A DNA stretch of 64,000 bases from Bacteroidia bacterium (GCA_040880525.1 JBBDIG010000050.1:1-64000), one strand, 5' to 3'. Shown: positions 7,167 to 16,625, counted from the stretch's first letter. The notes: generated by a model from the letters alone, not told the origin. Program-made: numbers and translations.

Positions 7167-8219
7167 TTATCTCTGAGCTGCCATTTTTTCCAATTCAATT
7201 TTGGCTACTTCAAAGGAAGGGTCAATGGCCAGGGCCATCCTGAAATCCTGCTCTGCGCGGTCGTTTTGGTTCATTTCAATGTGGGTGCGGCCACGGGAAT
7301 ACCAGGCCCAGGTATATGTGCTGTCCGCAGCGATCGCATTGCTGAAGTGTTCAAGCGAATTTTCAAAATCGCCCTGCAGGTAATTCAGATAACCAATATT
7401 ATAACTGGCATTGCGATTACGCGGCTGAAGGGATAATACCATCTGGTAATCCGTAATTGCTTTTTCGAGGCTATCCATTTGCTGATACGCCCATCCACGA
7501 TTGTGCAGGGCCTCTACGCTTTCGGGGCGAAGTTCCACGGCATTCGAAAAATAGCTGACTGCATGTGAGGTGTTGCGGTTCAGGAAAAGCAGGCCCAGTT
7601 GAATATAGCCATCATAGAATTCCGGGTTCACTTCCACGGCCGTTTGAAAGTTGCTGATCGCACGTTGCGTATCACCCATTTCTTTATAATTCATTCCTTT
7701 CAGAAAATATGCACGGGCATTATAACGATCCTGTCGTAATGCATCATTGAGATTTCTGAAGGACTGCTCGCGGTCCGGCAGGTAAAGGTACAACTCCCCC
7801 AGCCGCAGATAGGTGCTGACATCATTGGTATCCAGCAGCTTTTTTTTCTCGTAGGCATCTATTGCGCCCCGGCTTGATTTCAGGTTCCAGGATATTCTGC
7901 CCAGGCGCTCGTAGTATTCGGGGTTCAGCGAATCGAGTTCAACGGCTCGCTCCATGTCCAGCAGCGCCATCTGGTCCCTCTGCCGCTTCATGTACAGCCC
8001 CGCCCGCTCGTAATATAGTGCTGGAGAGAGGGAATCTTCCTTGATTTTGTCTGTAAGCTTGCTAATCTCCATCATCCAGGAATCTTCCGTCATTGGAATG
8101 GAATCCGAGGTTTCAACATATTCCTCAGAATTGCCGCCATCGCATGAAACCAGAAGAACGAAAAAACCAATTATTAAAAACGGTAATAATTTTCTTTTAA
8201 ATATTAATTTATTTTTCAT
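7167..8219 (-). CDS. Tetratricopeptide-repeat lipoprotein
   Basis: After a signal segment with lipobox LLVSC (Cys about 26 from the chosen start), the product has a continuous array of about eight TPR units with typical W-L-G-Y-A-F-P spacing (for example YYERLGRISWNL, AYFLKGMNYKEMGDTQ, ALHNRGWAYQQMD). It is a predicted periplasmic or surface scaffold for protein-protein contact. An upstream Met at 8243 would overlap the preceding gene; the ATG at 8219 follows that gene's stop by one base and leads straight into a proper signal peptide, so I chose it. It is likely co-transcribed with the GNAT-type gene. Confidence 0.85.
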   Translation of the reverse strand: MKNKLIFKRKLLPFLIIGFFVLLVSCDGGNSEEYVETSDSIPMTEDSWMMEISKLTDKIKEDSLSPALYYERAGLYMKRQRDQMALLDMERAVELDSLNPEYYERLGRISWNLKSSRGAIDAYEKKKLLDTNDVSTYLRLGELYLYLPDREQSFRNLNDALRQDRYNARAYFLKGMNYKEMGDTQRAISNFQTAVEVNPEFYDGYIQLGLLFLNRNTSHAVSYFSNAVELRPESVEALHNRGWAYQQMDSLEKAITDYQMVLSLQPRNRNASYNIGYLNYLQGDFENSLEHFSNAIAADSTYTWAWYSRGRTHIEMNQNDRAEQDFRMALAIDPSFEVAKIELEKMAAQR

Positions 8220-8220
8220 T

Positions 8221-9396
8221 TTAATTTTTCTGATTTGATCCATTTAAAATTGGCGCTCTTTTAAAAGGAATAGAAGGATCAAAATATTTTCGGTAAGTAT
8301 GATAGATCTTTTTTCGCTTTGCATCAAGCTTTTCAACCATGCCTATCATCTTTGGGTTAAAGTCACCGATCCAGATCATTTCCAGTTCATCGTATTTTCT
8401 CATTGGTTTAATTACCTTTTCTGCGGCATTGATTATCGCACCTTCCACTCCTTTGCCCTGATGAGCGGGCACAATACCAAACAAGATACCGAACATTTTG
8501 CGGTTTACCCCCCGCCAGCGGTAATACAGAAATTTTAGTTTTTCCCATAAACCAAATTTCCCGTTCATATATTTAAATATCTGGTTCAGTTCCGGAAGCA
8601 TCAGAAAAAAGGCAATAGGCTTCTCATCATAATACCCAAACCACATCAGTTCCTCTTCCATTATTGGCTTGATGCTATTGAGAATGGCCATTGCCTGGCG
8701 CCTGTCCATTTTTTTAAATCCATAATGGCCACCCCATGCATCATTATAAATTTCAAGAAAATCCTCACCGTATTTTTCCAACTCACTTTTTTTGGCGTAG
8801 CGGAAGCTGTAGCGATCATCCCCTGCGATTTTTTCAGCCGCCTCTTTGAATCGTTGCGGAACTGGCTGCCCCACCTCATAGCTGTAGCAATATTGCCGGA
8901 AGTAAAGCTGGAATCCATAGTTCTCGAACAACTCACGATAATACGGGCGATGATAATTCATGCAGTAGGTGGGCTCTTCAAATCCTTCCACCAGCAGCCC
9001 CCACCAACGGTCGCGCTCTCCGAAGTTGATGGGGCCGTCCATTCCTTTCATTCCGCGTTCCTCCAGCCATTCTTCGCACTTATTGAAAAGCGCATCGGCC
9101 GTGGACTGGTCGTTTACGCACTCAAAAAATCCCATGCCTCCCACCGGTAAATCCTTATCCAGCTTTTTACGGTTGATATAGGCTGCCACCCGGCCTACGG
9201 GTTTTCCCTCATCATTTTGCAGCACCCAGCGTACCGCCTCCCCATGCCGGAAAAACTTGTTTTGTTCCTGATCAAATACCAACTCAATATCCTTGTCCAG
9301 CGGCCTGATCCACTTCGGATCATTTTTATAGATATCCACTGGCATTTCTAAAAACATCCGGGCTGTGGCCTTATTATTTACTTCAATGAATTTCAT
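8221..9396 (-). CDS. GNAT-fold acetyltransferase-like protein
   Basis: The 391-residue cytosolic protein belongs to a Bacteroidota family annotated as GNAT-type or YghO-like. It contains GPINFGERDRWWGLL (about 121-135) and a C-terminal acyl-CoA-binding stretch FGIVPAHQGKGVEGA (about residue 320) that fits the Q/RxxGxG/A motif. Substrate is unknown. It lies directly upstream of the TPR lipoprotein, with one base between stop and the next ATG, so the two form an operon. Divergent to the TlpA-like gene; the 214-bp gap between them holds both promoters. Confidence 0.75.
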   Translation of the reverse strand: MKFIEVNNKATARMFLEMPVDIYKNDPKWIRPLDKDIELVFDQEQNKFFRHGEAVRWVLQNDEGKPVGRVAAYINRKKLDKDLPVGGMGFFECVNDQSTADALFNKCEEWLEERGMKGMDGPINFGERDRWWGLLVEGFEEPTYCMNYHRPYYRELFENYGFQLYFRQYCYSYEVGQPVPQRFKEAAEKIAGDDRYSFRYAKKSELEKYGEDFLEIYNDAWGGHYGFKKMDRRQAMAILNSIKPIMEEELMWFGYYDEKPIAFFLMLPELNQIFKYMNGKFGLWEKLKFLYYRWRGVNRKMFGILFGIVPAHQGKGVEGAIINAAEKVIKPMRKYDELEMIWIGDFNPKMIGMVEKLDAKRKKIYHTYRKYFDPSIPFKRAPILNGSNQKN

Positions 9397-9575
9397 TTAT
9401 TCCTTCTACTTTAAGTTGCAAAAATCCCTATTTATTTATCATTATGACAATTTCCCGTTTTCATGGCTAAAGCTAATTACCGCTAGCGGTTTTATTGAAA
9501 GATTACGTTGTTGGCAGACATTTCAGTTTGCGCCAGCGGGCACTTCTCCTCAAAAATTTAAATCTCAATTGGCGT

Positions 9576-9583
9576 TATCTTTG
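9576..9583 (+). promoter_or_regulatory. Bacteroidota -7 promoter box (TATCTTTG)
   Basis: Exact TAnnTTTG match 27 bp before the ATG at 9611. It lies inside the longer open frame starting at 9365, which argues that the shorter start is correct. Confidence 0.5.
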
Positions 9584-9610
9584 AGCATTCGCGGCAAAAT
9601 CAATTCACTT

Positions 9611-10117
9611 ATGAAAAATCTACTGTTTACGCTTGTTGCAGTCTTGCTATTCTCGAATCTGCAGGGACAGGAGGCTGAAAAGGAAGAAGGAAAACCTTTA
9701 CCTTCTGTAATATTGACCACCCTGGATGGAGAGGAAGTAGACCTTCAGGAATATCTTAATGATGGCAAACCCCTGATCATTTCATTGTGGGCTACCTGGT
9801 GTACGCCATGCAAAAAAGAGCTTGATAATGTGAGCGGCCTGCTGGACGAATGGGAGAACAAGTATGGTGTTCGCCTTCTCGCCATTTCTGTAGACGATTC
9901 CCGGAACAGCATGAAGGTCCGTCCCTACATTGATGGCAAGGGATGGGAATTTCATGTATTGCTGGATGAAAACAGCGATACGAAACGGGCACTTAACTGG
10001 GCCACAATACCCTACACCATCCTCGTAGACAAAAACCGGAATATTGTGTACAAACATACCGGCTACACAGAAGGCGATGAATACGAACTGGAGGATCAGC
10101 TAAAAGCTCTGAAATAA
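9611..10117 (+). CDS. TlpA-like periplasmic thioredoxin
   Basis: The 168-residue product has an N-terminal signal peptide (about 1-20, SNLQGQ) and a thioredoxin-fold AhpC-TSA/redoxin domain. The redox motif is WCTPCKK (about 61-67), preceded by SLWAT. The cis-proline loop reads ATIPYTILVD (about 134-143). It probably reduces or exchanges disulfides in the periplasm. The open frame extends upstream to 9365, but the ATG at 9611 gives a proper signal peptide and follows a promoter box, so I chose it. It is a single-gene unit. Confidence 0.87.
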   Translation: MKNLLFTLVAVLLFSNLQGQEAEKEEGKPLPSVILTTLDGEEVDLQEYLNDGKPLIISLWATWCTPCKKELDNVSGLLDEWENKYGVRLLAISVDDSRNSMKVRPYIDGKGWEFHVLLDENSDTKRALNWATIPYTILVDKNRNIVYKHTGYTEGDEYELEDQLKALK

Positions 10118-10159
10118 TTCGGCATCGGTAATAGGTTATGAGAAGAAATTATTTCTCTC

Positions 10160-10167
10160 TACTTTTG
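10160..10167 (+). promoter_or_regulatory. Bacteroidota -7 promoter box (TACTTTTG) for rpsT
   Basis: Exact TAnnTTTG match 22 bp before the rpsT ATG, giving a very short leader. Confidence 0.5.
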
Positions 10168-10189
10168 CACCTCCAAAAATTAATTTTAC

Positions 10190-10444
10190 ATGGCACATCA
10201 CGCTTCAGCAATTAAAAGAATTCGGCAAAACGCAGTAAAACGGCTAAGAAACCGCTACTATAAAAAGACATTGCGAAATGCCATTAAGAAGCTGAGAAAT
10301 ACACACGACAAGGCAGAAGCTCAAAAGCAGCTTGTGGAAGTTTCTTCAATGCTGGACAAGCTTGCAAAGAAAAAAATGATCCACCGGAACAAGGCGGCAA
10401 ACAACAAGTCCAAGCTATCGCGGCTTGTGAACAGCCTGTCTTAA
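10190..10444 (+). CDS. rpsT: 30S ribosomal protein S20
   Basis: The 84-residue, highly basic, all-helical product has the S20 start MAHHASAIKRIRQNAVKR and the later block KKKMIHRNKAANNKSKLSRLV that binds 16S rRNA. Length matches the family. It has its own promoter box and a hairpin terminator 25 bp downstream, so it is a single-gene unit as in many bacteria. Confidence 0.96.
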   Translation: MAHHASAIKRIRQNAVKRLRNRYYKKTLRNAIKKLRNTHDKAEAQKQLVEVSSMLDKLAKKKMIHRNKAANNKSKLSRLVNSLS

Positions 10445-10469
10445 TCGCCAGGCTTTTTCGGAAAGATAT

Positions 10470-10495
10470 AAAAGGATGCTCACGGGCATCCTTTT
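10470..10495 (+). terminator. Intrinsic terminator of rpsT
   Basis: AAAAGGATGC (10470-10479) pairs with GCATCCTTTT (10486-10495) around a 6-base loop and ends in a T run. Confidence 0.75.
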
Positions 10496-10525
10496 CAGTT
10501 TCTGCACCTTCGTAAATTCGCGGCC

Positions 10526-11227
10526 ATGCCACAAGAACCAAAAGTGCCAAAGGGCATCCTTTCATGGAGCGAAGAGGATCGTCCCCGCGAAAAGCTGCTG
10601 CTGAAGGGAAAGCAAGCCCTGAGCGATGCAGAATTAATTGCCATCCTACTGGGTAGCGGCACCCCTGACCGCAGCGCAGTTGAAGTAGCCAAGGACCTTC
10701 TCAAGCAGGTGGAACACGATCTGGAAAAGCTCGGACAACTCACCATCAAACAGCTTTGTAAGCCAAAAGGCATTGGCCCGGCAAAGGCCATCACCATTGC
10801 AGCTTCTATGGAACTTGGGCGCAGGAGAAAAACCTCTGAAAAGAGGAAACGGCTTAAAATCACTTCCAGCAAGGATGCCTACGACTATATGTATCCATTG
10901 CTGGCCGACCTGGAGATGGAGCAGTTCTATGTGCTGTTGCTAAGGCGCAGCAATGAGGTCATTCGTCATCATCATGTGAGCACGGGCGGAGTTTCAGGAA
11001 CTGTGGTAGATCCGAAAATCATTTTCCGTCCGGCACTGGAAGAGCTGGCCTGCTCTATCGTTCTTTGCCATAATCATCCTTCCGGCAACATAAAGCCAAG
11101 CCAGGCCGATATTTCTCTTACCAATAAACTGAAGCAGGCGGGTGATGTGCTCGATATCCGGCTGATTGACCACATCATTTTTACCAATAACGACTACACA
11201 AGTTTTGCGGATGAAGGCATGTTGTAA
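10526..11227 (+). CDS. radC: RadC family JAB-domain protein
   Basis: The 233-residue product has the N-terminal helix-hairpin-helix-like UPF0758 region (LSDAELIAILLGSG, then KGIGPAKAITIAASMELGRR). The C-terminal JAMM metalloprotease-type domain has the metal motif HNHPSG with the downstream Asp of SQAD (about 189-202). RadC was named for radiation sensitivity but its biochemical function is not settled. The length is typical. The start follows the rpsT terminator by about 30 bp; there is no obvious partner. Confidence 0.93.
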   Translation: MPQEPKVPKGILSWSEEDRPREKLLLKGKQALSDAELIAILLGSGTPDRSAVEVAKDLLKQVEHDLEKLGQLTIKQLCKPKGIGPAKAITIAASMELGRRRKTSEKRKRLKITSSKDAYDYMYPLLADLEMEQFYVLLLRRSNEVIRHHHVSTGGVSGTVVDPKIIFRPALEELACSIVLCHNHPSGNIKPSQADISLTNKLKQAGDVLDIRLIDHIIFTNNDYTSFADEGML

Positions 11228-11231
11228 GAGC

Positions 11232-11239
11232 TACCTTTG
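11232..11239 (+). promoter_or_regulatory. Bacteroidota -7 promoter box (TACCTTTG)
   Basis: Exact TAnnTTTG match just after the radC stop. It overlaps the TTG that would begin the longest frame of the next gene, so that start is doubtful. Confidence 0.45.
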
Positions 11240-12505
11240 CAGCCGCTAAAATTTAATCTTATTTCTACTTCTTCATCCATAGAGAAGCAAATAGTGATTG
11301 CCGGTGCCGGACCATCAGGAGTAAGCACTTCACTTTTCCTTTCCAAACAAAAGATCCCACACCTCATCATTGATAAGGCAAAGTTTCCGCGCGATAAAAT
11401 ATGCGGGGATGCCATCAGCGGCAAAGTGCTGGATACCCTTACAAAGTATGACCCGGCATTTGTGAAGGAGCATTTCGAGGGCCGGGAAAATCTGCTTCCG
11501 GCTTTTGGTATCACTTTTTATGCTCCAAACGGGAAAAATGTGGATATCGGCTTCCCATCTTCTGCCACAGATAGCCCCGGCTACATTTCCAGACGCCTGC
11601 ATTTTGATCAACTGATCTTTGATCACCTGGATACTGAATTCGCGGAAATATGGCAAAAAGCTGAACTGCTGGATGCGGTACAGAAAACGGAAGGAATAAC
11701 GCTTACCGTGCGCCACAACGGTATTCAAAAACAGGTTAACACTTCTTTAGCCATTGCGGCAGAAGGTTCACGATCAGTGATTGCAAAGCAGGTAGGCGGA
11801 ACCACAGTAGAAGAAAAACATTATTGTGCCGGCATCCGGGCGTATTATTCAGGTGTGGAAGGAATGCATCCGCAGAATTATCTCGAACTCCATTTTATCA
11901 ATGAACTGCTGCCCGGCTATTTCTGGATCTTTCCGCTGCCGGGCGGTAGTTGCAATGTGGGGATGGGAATGCTGAGCAGTAAGGTGAGCCAGAAAAAAGT
12001 AAACCTTCGCAAGGAACTGTTGCGCTTGGTGACTGAACATCCGGTATTAAAGCAGAGATTCAAAAATGCCAGACCGGAAGGCAAAATACAGGGATGGGGC
12101 CTTCCGCTGGGATCGAAGAAGCGCTCGTTGTCAGGCAGCAACTATTTGCTAACAGGCGATTCCGGCTATCTGATTGATCCATTCACAGGCGAGGGCATAG
12201 GCAATGCTTTCGTAAGCGGAATGCTCGCGGCAAAGGTTGCTGCCGAAGCGATTGCCGCAAATGATTTTTCTGCCAGACATCTTTTCGGATATGATACAAT
12301 GGTTTATACCAAGCTTTGGGATGAACTGAAGTTGAGCCGTACGCTTCAACAATTGTCTGCTGTTCCACCTCTCTTTAATTTTGTAGTAAATAAAATTTCT
12401 GGCAGCGAATCTTTGCAGGAGGTTTTTACTACGATGTACAACGATGTGGAAGTAAGGGCGCAGATGAAAAACCCGCTTTTCTATTTCCGGCTTTTATTCA
12501 ACTAA
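11237..12505 (+). CDS. Geranylgeranyl-reductase-family FAD oxidoreductase
   Basis: The roughly 400-420-residue product opens with an FAD-binding Rossmann motif VIAGAGPSGVST (about 20-31), then KFPRDKICGDAISG (about 49-62), which is typical of the geranylgeranyl reductase/BchP-like flavoproteins. A late GDSGYLIDPFTGEGIG segment contacts FAD. It probably reduces isoprenoid double bonds or a related lipid substrate; the exact substrate is unknown. Start is unclear: the TTG at 11237 lies within a promoter box, the only later standard start is GTG at 11294, which trims the first beta strand, and no ATG is available. The coordinates give the outer bound. Confidence 0.82.
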   Translation: MQPLKFNLISTSSSIEKQIVIAGAGPSGVSTSLFLSKQKIPHLIIDKAKFPRDKICGDAISGKVLDTLTKYDPAFVKEHFEGRENLLPAFGITFYAPNGKNVDIGFPSSATDSPGYISRRLHFDQLIFDHLDTEFAEIWQKAELLDAVQKTEGITLTVRHNGIQKQVNTSLAIAAEGSRSVIAKQVGGTTVEEKHYCAGIRAYYSGVEGMHPQNYLELHFINELLPGYFWIFPLPGGSCNVGMGMLSSKVSQKKVNLRKELLRLVTEHPVLKQRFKNARPEGKIQGWGLPLGSKKRSLSGSNYLLTGDSGYLIDPFTGEGIGNAFVSGMLAAKVAAEAIAANDFSARHLFGYDTMVYTKLWDELKLSRTLQQLSAVPPLFNFVVNKISGSESLQEVFTTMYNDVEVRAQMKNPLFYFRLLFN

Positions 12506-12539
12506 TTTGCTCCTTGAAAGTCGTTAATAATTTCTTTAG

Positions 12540-14192
12540 ATGAAATATTTAATCATATTCTTCAGCCTGCTATTGGTGTTTCTGAATTCCACCCTGCTAG
12601 CGCAGGAGAAAGGACAGTTGTCAGGCGATTTTACGCTCAATGCCAGCTTCTATGATCTGGACAGCAACATTGGTACGACTACGACCCAATACCTCCGCGA
12701 GCTCTCTTCAGCCGACTCATGGTTATACCTTGACTATCGCTACGAAGGTTGGCAGTTCAATATGCGCTATGATCTTTTTCACAATTCTCCGCTGCTAAAC
12801 CCTATTGAGGCCTATTCTGCGCAGGGAATCGGCTTTTTCTCGGTGAGGAAAGACATTGACAATGTGAACATTACTGCCGGCCATTTTTATGATCAGATCG
12901 GAGCGGGGCTTATTTACAGGGCGTTTGAGGAACGGCAGATCGGGCTCGATTATGCAACCCGCGGTGTGCGCGTGGAGTACAGGCCCTTCAAGGATTTTAT
13001 GATCAAAGGTTTTACAGGCCAGCAGAAAAATCGTCTGGGTGTATTTGATCCTATTATAAAAGGTGCAAGCGCGGAGTATTATAAAAAGCTGGGAAAAAGA
13101 TTGAGCATCGTGCCAGGCGCAGGAATAGTGAACCGTACGATAGACCAAAGCACAATGCAAATAGTTGCCGACCAGATCAACTCCTATCCTCTGGAAGATC
13201 GTTTCATCCCGAAATACAATGTTTACGCCTATAGCTTTTTTAACCGGCTCAGCTATAAAAGCATTGGCTGGTACGTAGAATATGCCGGCAAAACAGATGA
13301 TGTAATAAGAGACCAGGGAGGGAGGTTACGGCTTCGCGATGGAAATGCCATTTATACCGCCCTGAATTACTCTCGCAAAGGTTTTGGTATTAGCGGCCAG
13401 TACCGCAGGATTGATAATTTTGAGATCAGAACCTCACCTGAACAAATCCTGCTGGAGGGATTGGTAAACTATCTCCCTTCCCTCAACCGGCAGAATGCCT
13501 ACACCCTGCCTGCCCGCTACAATGGTGCGGCCATCGCTGAGGGAGAAGAAGGCGTGCAGTTTGAGGTGACCTGGACTCCGAAAAAAGACAACACTATTAT
13601 GCTTAATTTCAGCGATATTCACCGGCTGAACGGAGAAAAACTTTTCCGTGAATATTTGATTGATTATTACAGAAAGCATAGTATTAATACCAAAACCCGC
13701 TTTGGTTTGCAGGCAGTAGATTACAATCAGGAAGTATATGAGTTTAAGCCTACGGCACCTATGGTACAAACCCTCACACCTTATGTGGAACTGTCGCAAA
13801 AACTGGATCGTAAAAAGTCGCTGCGGGTTGAACTCCAGTACATGATTACGCAACGGAATACACGTATCAATGCTTTGCTCAATAACGTGTTCAAAACCAA
13901 CCACAATGAAACCGGTGCTGAGCAGGATCTGGGTGACTTTGCATTGGCGCTGGCCGAACTTAATATCGCTCCCAAATATTCTATCTCTGTTTCGGACATG
14001 GTCAATACCAAACCAACAGAATCAGAGAAAATGGTACATTATTACTCCTTCTTTGGCGCGTTTACCCAAAAGCAAACCCGCTTCAGCCTGGGATACGTGA
14101 AGCAGGTGGAGGGCGTTGTATGCACGGGTGGTGTTTGCCGGGTAGAACCTGCCTTCAGCGGCATGAGGTTTGGGCTGACTACTAATTTTTAA
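12540..14192 (+). CDS. DUF6029 outer-membrane protein
   Basis: The 550-residue product has a signal peptide (1-21, ending LLAQ) and is rich in amphipathic beta strands throughout (YEGWQFNMRYDLF, NVNITAGHFYDQIGAGLIYR, RVEYRPFKDFMIKGF). It ends MRFGLTTNF, with a C-terminal aromatic residue, as in BAM-dependent barrels. The sequence matches the Bacteroidota family DUF6029. Function is unknown. It begins a three-gene set with the Omp28-like lipoprotein (11 bp later) and the DUF1684 gene. Confidence 0.8.
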   Translation: MKYLIIFFSLLLVFLNSTLLAQEKGQLSGDFTLNASFYDLDSNIGTTTTQYLRELSSADSWLYLDYRYEGWQFNMRYDLFHNSPLLNPIEAYSAQGIGFFSVRKDIDNVNITAGHFYDQIGAGLIYRAFEERQIGLDYATRGVRVEYRPFKDFMIKGFTGQQKNRLGVFDPIIKGASAEYYKKLGKRLSIVPGAGIVNRTIDQSTMQIVADQINSYPLEDRFIPKYNVYAYSFFNRLSYKSIGWYVEYAGKTDDVIRDQGGRLRLRDGNAIYTALNYSRKGFGISGQYRRIDNFEIRTSPEQILLEGLVNYLPSLNRQNAYTLPARYNGAAIAEGEEGVQFEVTWTPKKDNTIMLNFSDIHRLNGEKLFREYLIDYYRKHSINTKTRFGLQAVDYNQEVYEFKPTAPMVQTLTPYVELSQKLDRKKSLRVELQYMITQRNTRINALLNNVFKTNHNETGAEQDLGDFALALAELNIAPKYSISVSDMVNTKPTESEKMVHYYSFFGAFTQKQTRFSLGYVKQVEGVVCTGGVCRVEPAFSGMRFGLTTNF

Positions 14193-14203
14193 ATATTAAA
14201 ATT

Positions 14204-15085
14204 ATGAAAAGAAATACGCCACTTCTGATCCTTGCAATTTTGGCTGTGGGCCTGATAACCGGATGCAAGGAAATGCCTCCATTTATAGACATGACCCCGG
14301 AGGTAGTTGATACCACTTTAACGGATACCACGTATGTCGCGAGTACCACTCAGGCTTCGCAGCAGAAGAATGTGCTCATTGAGGATTTTACTGGCGTTCG
14401 CTGTCCAAATTGTCCTGCTGCACAAGTAGTAGCATCCACTATTGCTGATGAAAATCCGGGACGCGTGGTAGTCGTGAGCCTCCATCCATCGGGATCAGGC
14501 GTTGGGGCTTTGGTAACTCCTCTGGATGAAAGCAAGTATGATTTCAGACGGGATGCGGCAGCCGATATATTGAGTCTCCTTGGTCTATTTAACGGGCTGC
14601 CCATAGGAGCTGTAGACCGGATCAAATTTGAGCAGAACATTCTGATAACGGATGCGAAATGGAAAGGTTATACGCAGCAGCGTCTGCAGGTTGAGACACC
14701 CGTAAATCTTATTCTCGAAACAGAATATGATGCGGCTTTGAATGAAGTGGTAATTACTACAGAGCTTCATTACACGCAGGATGTTTCTGAAGAAAATTAC
14801 ATTTCCATTGGTATTCTTGAAAGCCACATGATTGATTGGCAAAAGGATGACCAGGTCTACGTTGAAGATTACGAACACAACCACGTGTTGCGGGAAATGA
14901 TCACAATATCCGCAGGCAAAAAGCTGACGCCACAGCTTGAAAAAGGTCGCGTAATTATTAAACAATACCGTGTAAAGTTAAATCCGGAGTACGTGGCAGA
15001 AAACCTGGATATTGTAGCCTTTGTGCATCAAAAAGGAAGCGGTCTGGATGTTCTTCAGGTTCAGCAAAAAGCCGTTGTACAATGA
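14204..15085 (+). CDS. Omp28-related lipoprotein with thioredoxin-like motif
   Basis: The 293-residue product has a lipobox (GLITGC, Cys about 21). The mature domain starts NVLIEDFTGVRCPNCPAAQ (about 55-74), an Omp28-type thioredoxin-like fold with a CPNC pair. The rest, about 150-290, is a beta-rich C-terminal domain. Omp28 proteins are envelope lipoproteins of Bacteroidota; a role in redox or adhesion has been proposed but is unproven. It overlaps the next gene by 4 bp (ATGA), which implies translational coupling. Confidence 0.82.
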   Translation: MKRNTPLLILAILAVGLITGCKEMPPFIDMTPEVVDTTLTDTTYVASTTQASQQKNVLIEDFTGVRCPNCPAAQVVASTIADENPGRVVVVSLHPSGSGVGALVTPLDESKYDFRRDAAADILSLLGLFNGLPIGAVDRIKFEQNILITDAKWKGYTQQRLQVETPVNLILETEYDAALNEVVITTELHYTQDVSEENYISIGILESHMIDWQKDDQVYVEDYEHNHVLREMITISAGKKLTPQLEKGRVIIKQYRVKLNPEYVAENLDIVAFVHQKGSGLDVLQVQQKAVVQ

Positions 15086-15711
15086 TGCGGTTGATGTTTA
15101 TTTCTGTATTTGGTTTACTGCTCTTCTCGGCTAATACCTGTAAAAAGGAGTCGGAAGAGAATCACCGGGAAGAGATAGCCGGTTTGCGTGTGGAAAAGGA
15201 TTCGCTGTTTAAAGACCCCGCAACAACCCCCATTCCGGAGGCAGAACGCAGCAGCTTCAAAAGGCTGAATTATTTTCCGCTGGATTCTGCTTTTTTTGTC
15301 AAGGCAAAATTTGAAATTCTCCCCCAGCCAGAAGTGGTTAATATAGCTTATACAAATGGCGGCACAGAAGCCTATACCCGTTATGCCCGCCTGGATTTTA
15401 AACTGAAAGGTGAAAAGCAGTCCCTGTTCGCTTATCGCAGCAATGATTTTCTCAGTTCAAAAGAATACAGGAATGCCGTCTTCATTCCCTTTATGGATCC
15501 GAGCAATGGCCGTGAAACCTATGGCGGGGGCCGCTTCCTGGATGTGGAAATACCCGAAGATGAGGAGATGATGCTGGATTTCAATCTGGCTTATAATCCC
15601 TATTGCGCCTACAATGCAGAATATACCTGTCCTATTCCGCCACGTGAAAACCTCCTTGGGGTACCAGTTTTGGCCGGAGAGAAAAATTATAATTCCGATA
15701 AAGCGAATTAA
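15082..15711 (+). CDS. DUF1684 domain envelope protein
   Basis: The 209-residue product has an N-terminal hydrophobic export segment with Cys20 (SANTCKK), a possible but imperfect lipobox. The DUF1684 hallmarks follow: KDSLF near the start, ETYGGGRFLDVEIP (about 148-161), DFNLAYNPYCAYN (about 170-182), and a CPIPPRENLLGVPVLAGEK ending. The function of the family is unknown. Its start codon overlaps the stop of the Omp28-like gene, and the kinase gene follows after 6 bp. Confidence 0.82.
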   Translation: MMRLMFISVFGLLLFSANTCKKESEENHREEIAGLRVEKDSLFKDPATTPIPEAERSSFKRLNYFPLDSAFFVKAKFEILPQPEVVNIAYTNGGTEAYTRYARLDFKLKGEKQSLFAYRSNDFLSSKEYRNAVFIPFMDPSNGRETYGGGRFLDVEIPEDEEMMLDFNLAYNPYCAYNAEYTCPIPPRENLLGVPVLAGEKNYNSDKAN

Positions 15712-15717
15712 CCTTTT

Positions 15718-16578
15718 ATGTACGAAATACGACCCGGTGCCGTAACCCTTGTGGCAGATAGTGGAAGCACTAAAACCCATTGGGCCGTTTGCTCAGAAAA
15801 TGATCTGCAATACATAAAAGGGACGGGCATCAATCCTATGCTTCATGACCTTGCTGCTATTTCAAAGGCGCTGCGTGAAGATTTAGATTCAATAGATTCC
15901 GGACAGGTATCACATATTTATTTTTATGGGGCAGGTTGTTCATCACCGGGACGAAATCAGGTGGTGGAGAAAGCATTGCTGCAACAATTTCCAAAAGCGA
16001 AAACAGAGGTGGAGCACGATCTGCTTGCGGCAGCCCGCGTTCTCTGCGAAGATAAACCCGGCATTGTCTGCATTCTTGGTACGGGCTCAAATTCATGCCA
16101 CTATGATGGCCATGAAATAGTGGAACAACACGGAGGTCTTGGTTACATCCTGGGCGATGAAGGAAGCGGACAGCACATTGGAAATAAATTTCTGCGCAGG
16201 CTCTTGAACAAAGATTTGCCTGCAACCATCATTTCAAAATTTAATACTGAATTCCAAATGAGCAAAGATGAAATCCTTCAGCGTGTGTATGGTCATTCCC
16301 ACCCCAACCGCTTCATTGCCTCTTTTGCGCCTTTCATTCATCATCACAGGAATGAATCCATGGTGAAGGATTTAATTAAAGAAGCGTTTACCGAGTTTAT
16401 AGATGTACATCTGAATAAGCTGAATTCAACCCGTCATTTGAGCGTACATGCACTAGGTTCAGTGGCCTATTATTTCAGGGAGCTTTGGGAGCATTTATTG
16501 GCCGAAGCCGGATATTCTCCCGGAAACGTTATCCAGGAGCCTATCCATAGATTGGTAGCCTATCATCAACATCGCTAA
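15718..16578 (+). CDS. BadF/BadG-type ATPase, likely N-acetylglucosamine kinase
   Basis: The 286-residue product has the sugar-kinase/hsp70-like fold. The phosphate-1 motif is VADSGSTKTHWAV (about 11-23), phosphate-2 is ILGTGSNS (about 119-126), and the GGLGYILGDEGSGQHIG block (about 139-155) matches eukaryotic-type N-acetylglucosamine kinases and BadF ATPases. It probably phosphorylates an amino sugar, perhaps from peptidoglycan recycling; the substrate is inferred. It follows the DUF1684 gene by 6 bp and may end that operon. Confidence 0.82.
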   Translation: MYEIRPGAVTLVADSGSTKTHWAVCSENDLQYIKGTGINPMLHDLAAISKALREDLDSIDSGQVSHIYFYGAGCSSPGRNQVVEKALLQQFPKAKTEVEHDLLAAARVLCEDKPGIVCILGTGSNSCHYDGHEIVEQHGGLGYILGDEGSGQHIGNKFLRRLLNKDLPATIISKFNTEFQMSKDEILQRVYGHSHPNRFIASFAPFIHHHRNESMVKDLIKEAFTEFIDVHLNKLNSTRHLSVHALGSVAYYFRELWEHLLAEAGYSPGNVIQEPIHRLVAYHQHR

Positions 16579-16625
16579 TGTGCTCTGTTCCCAGCCTGCC
16601 CTATAATTGAATGGCTTGCCTGAAC

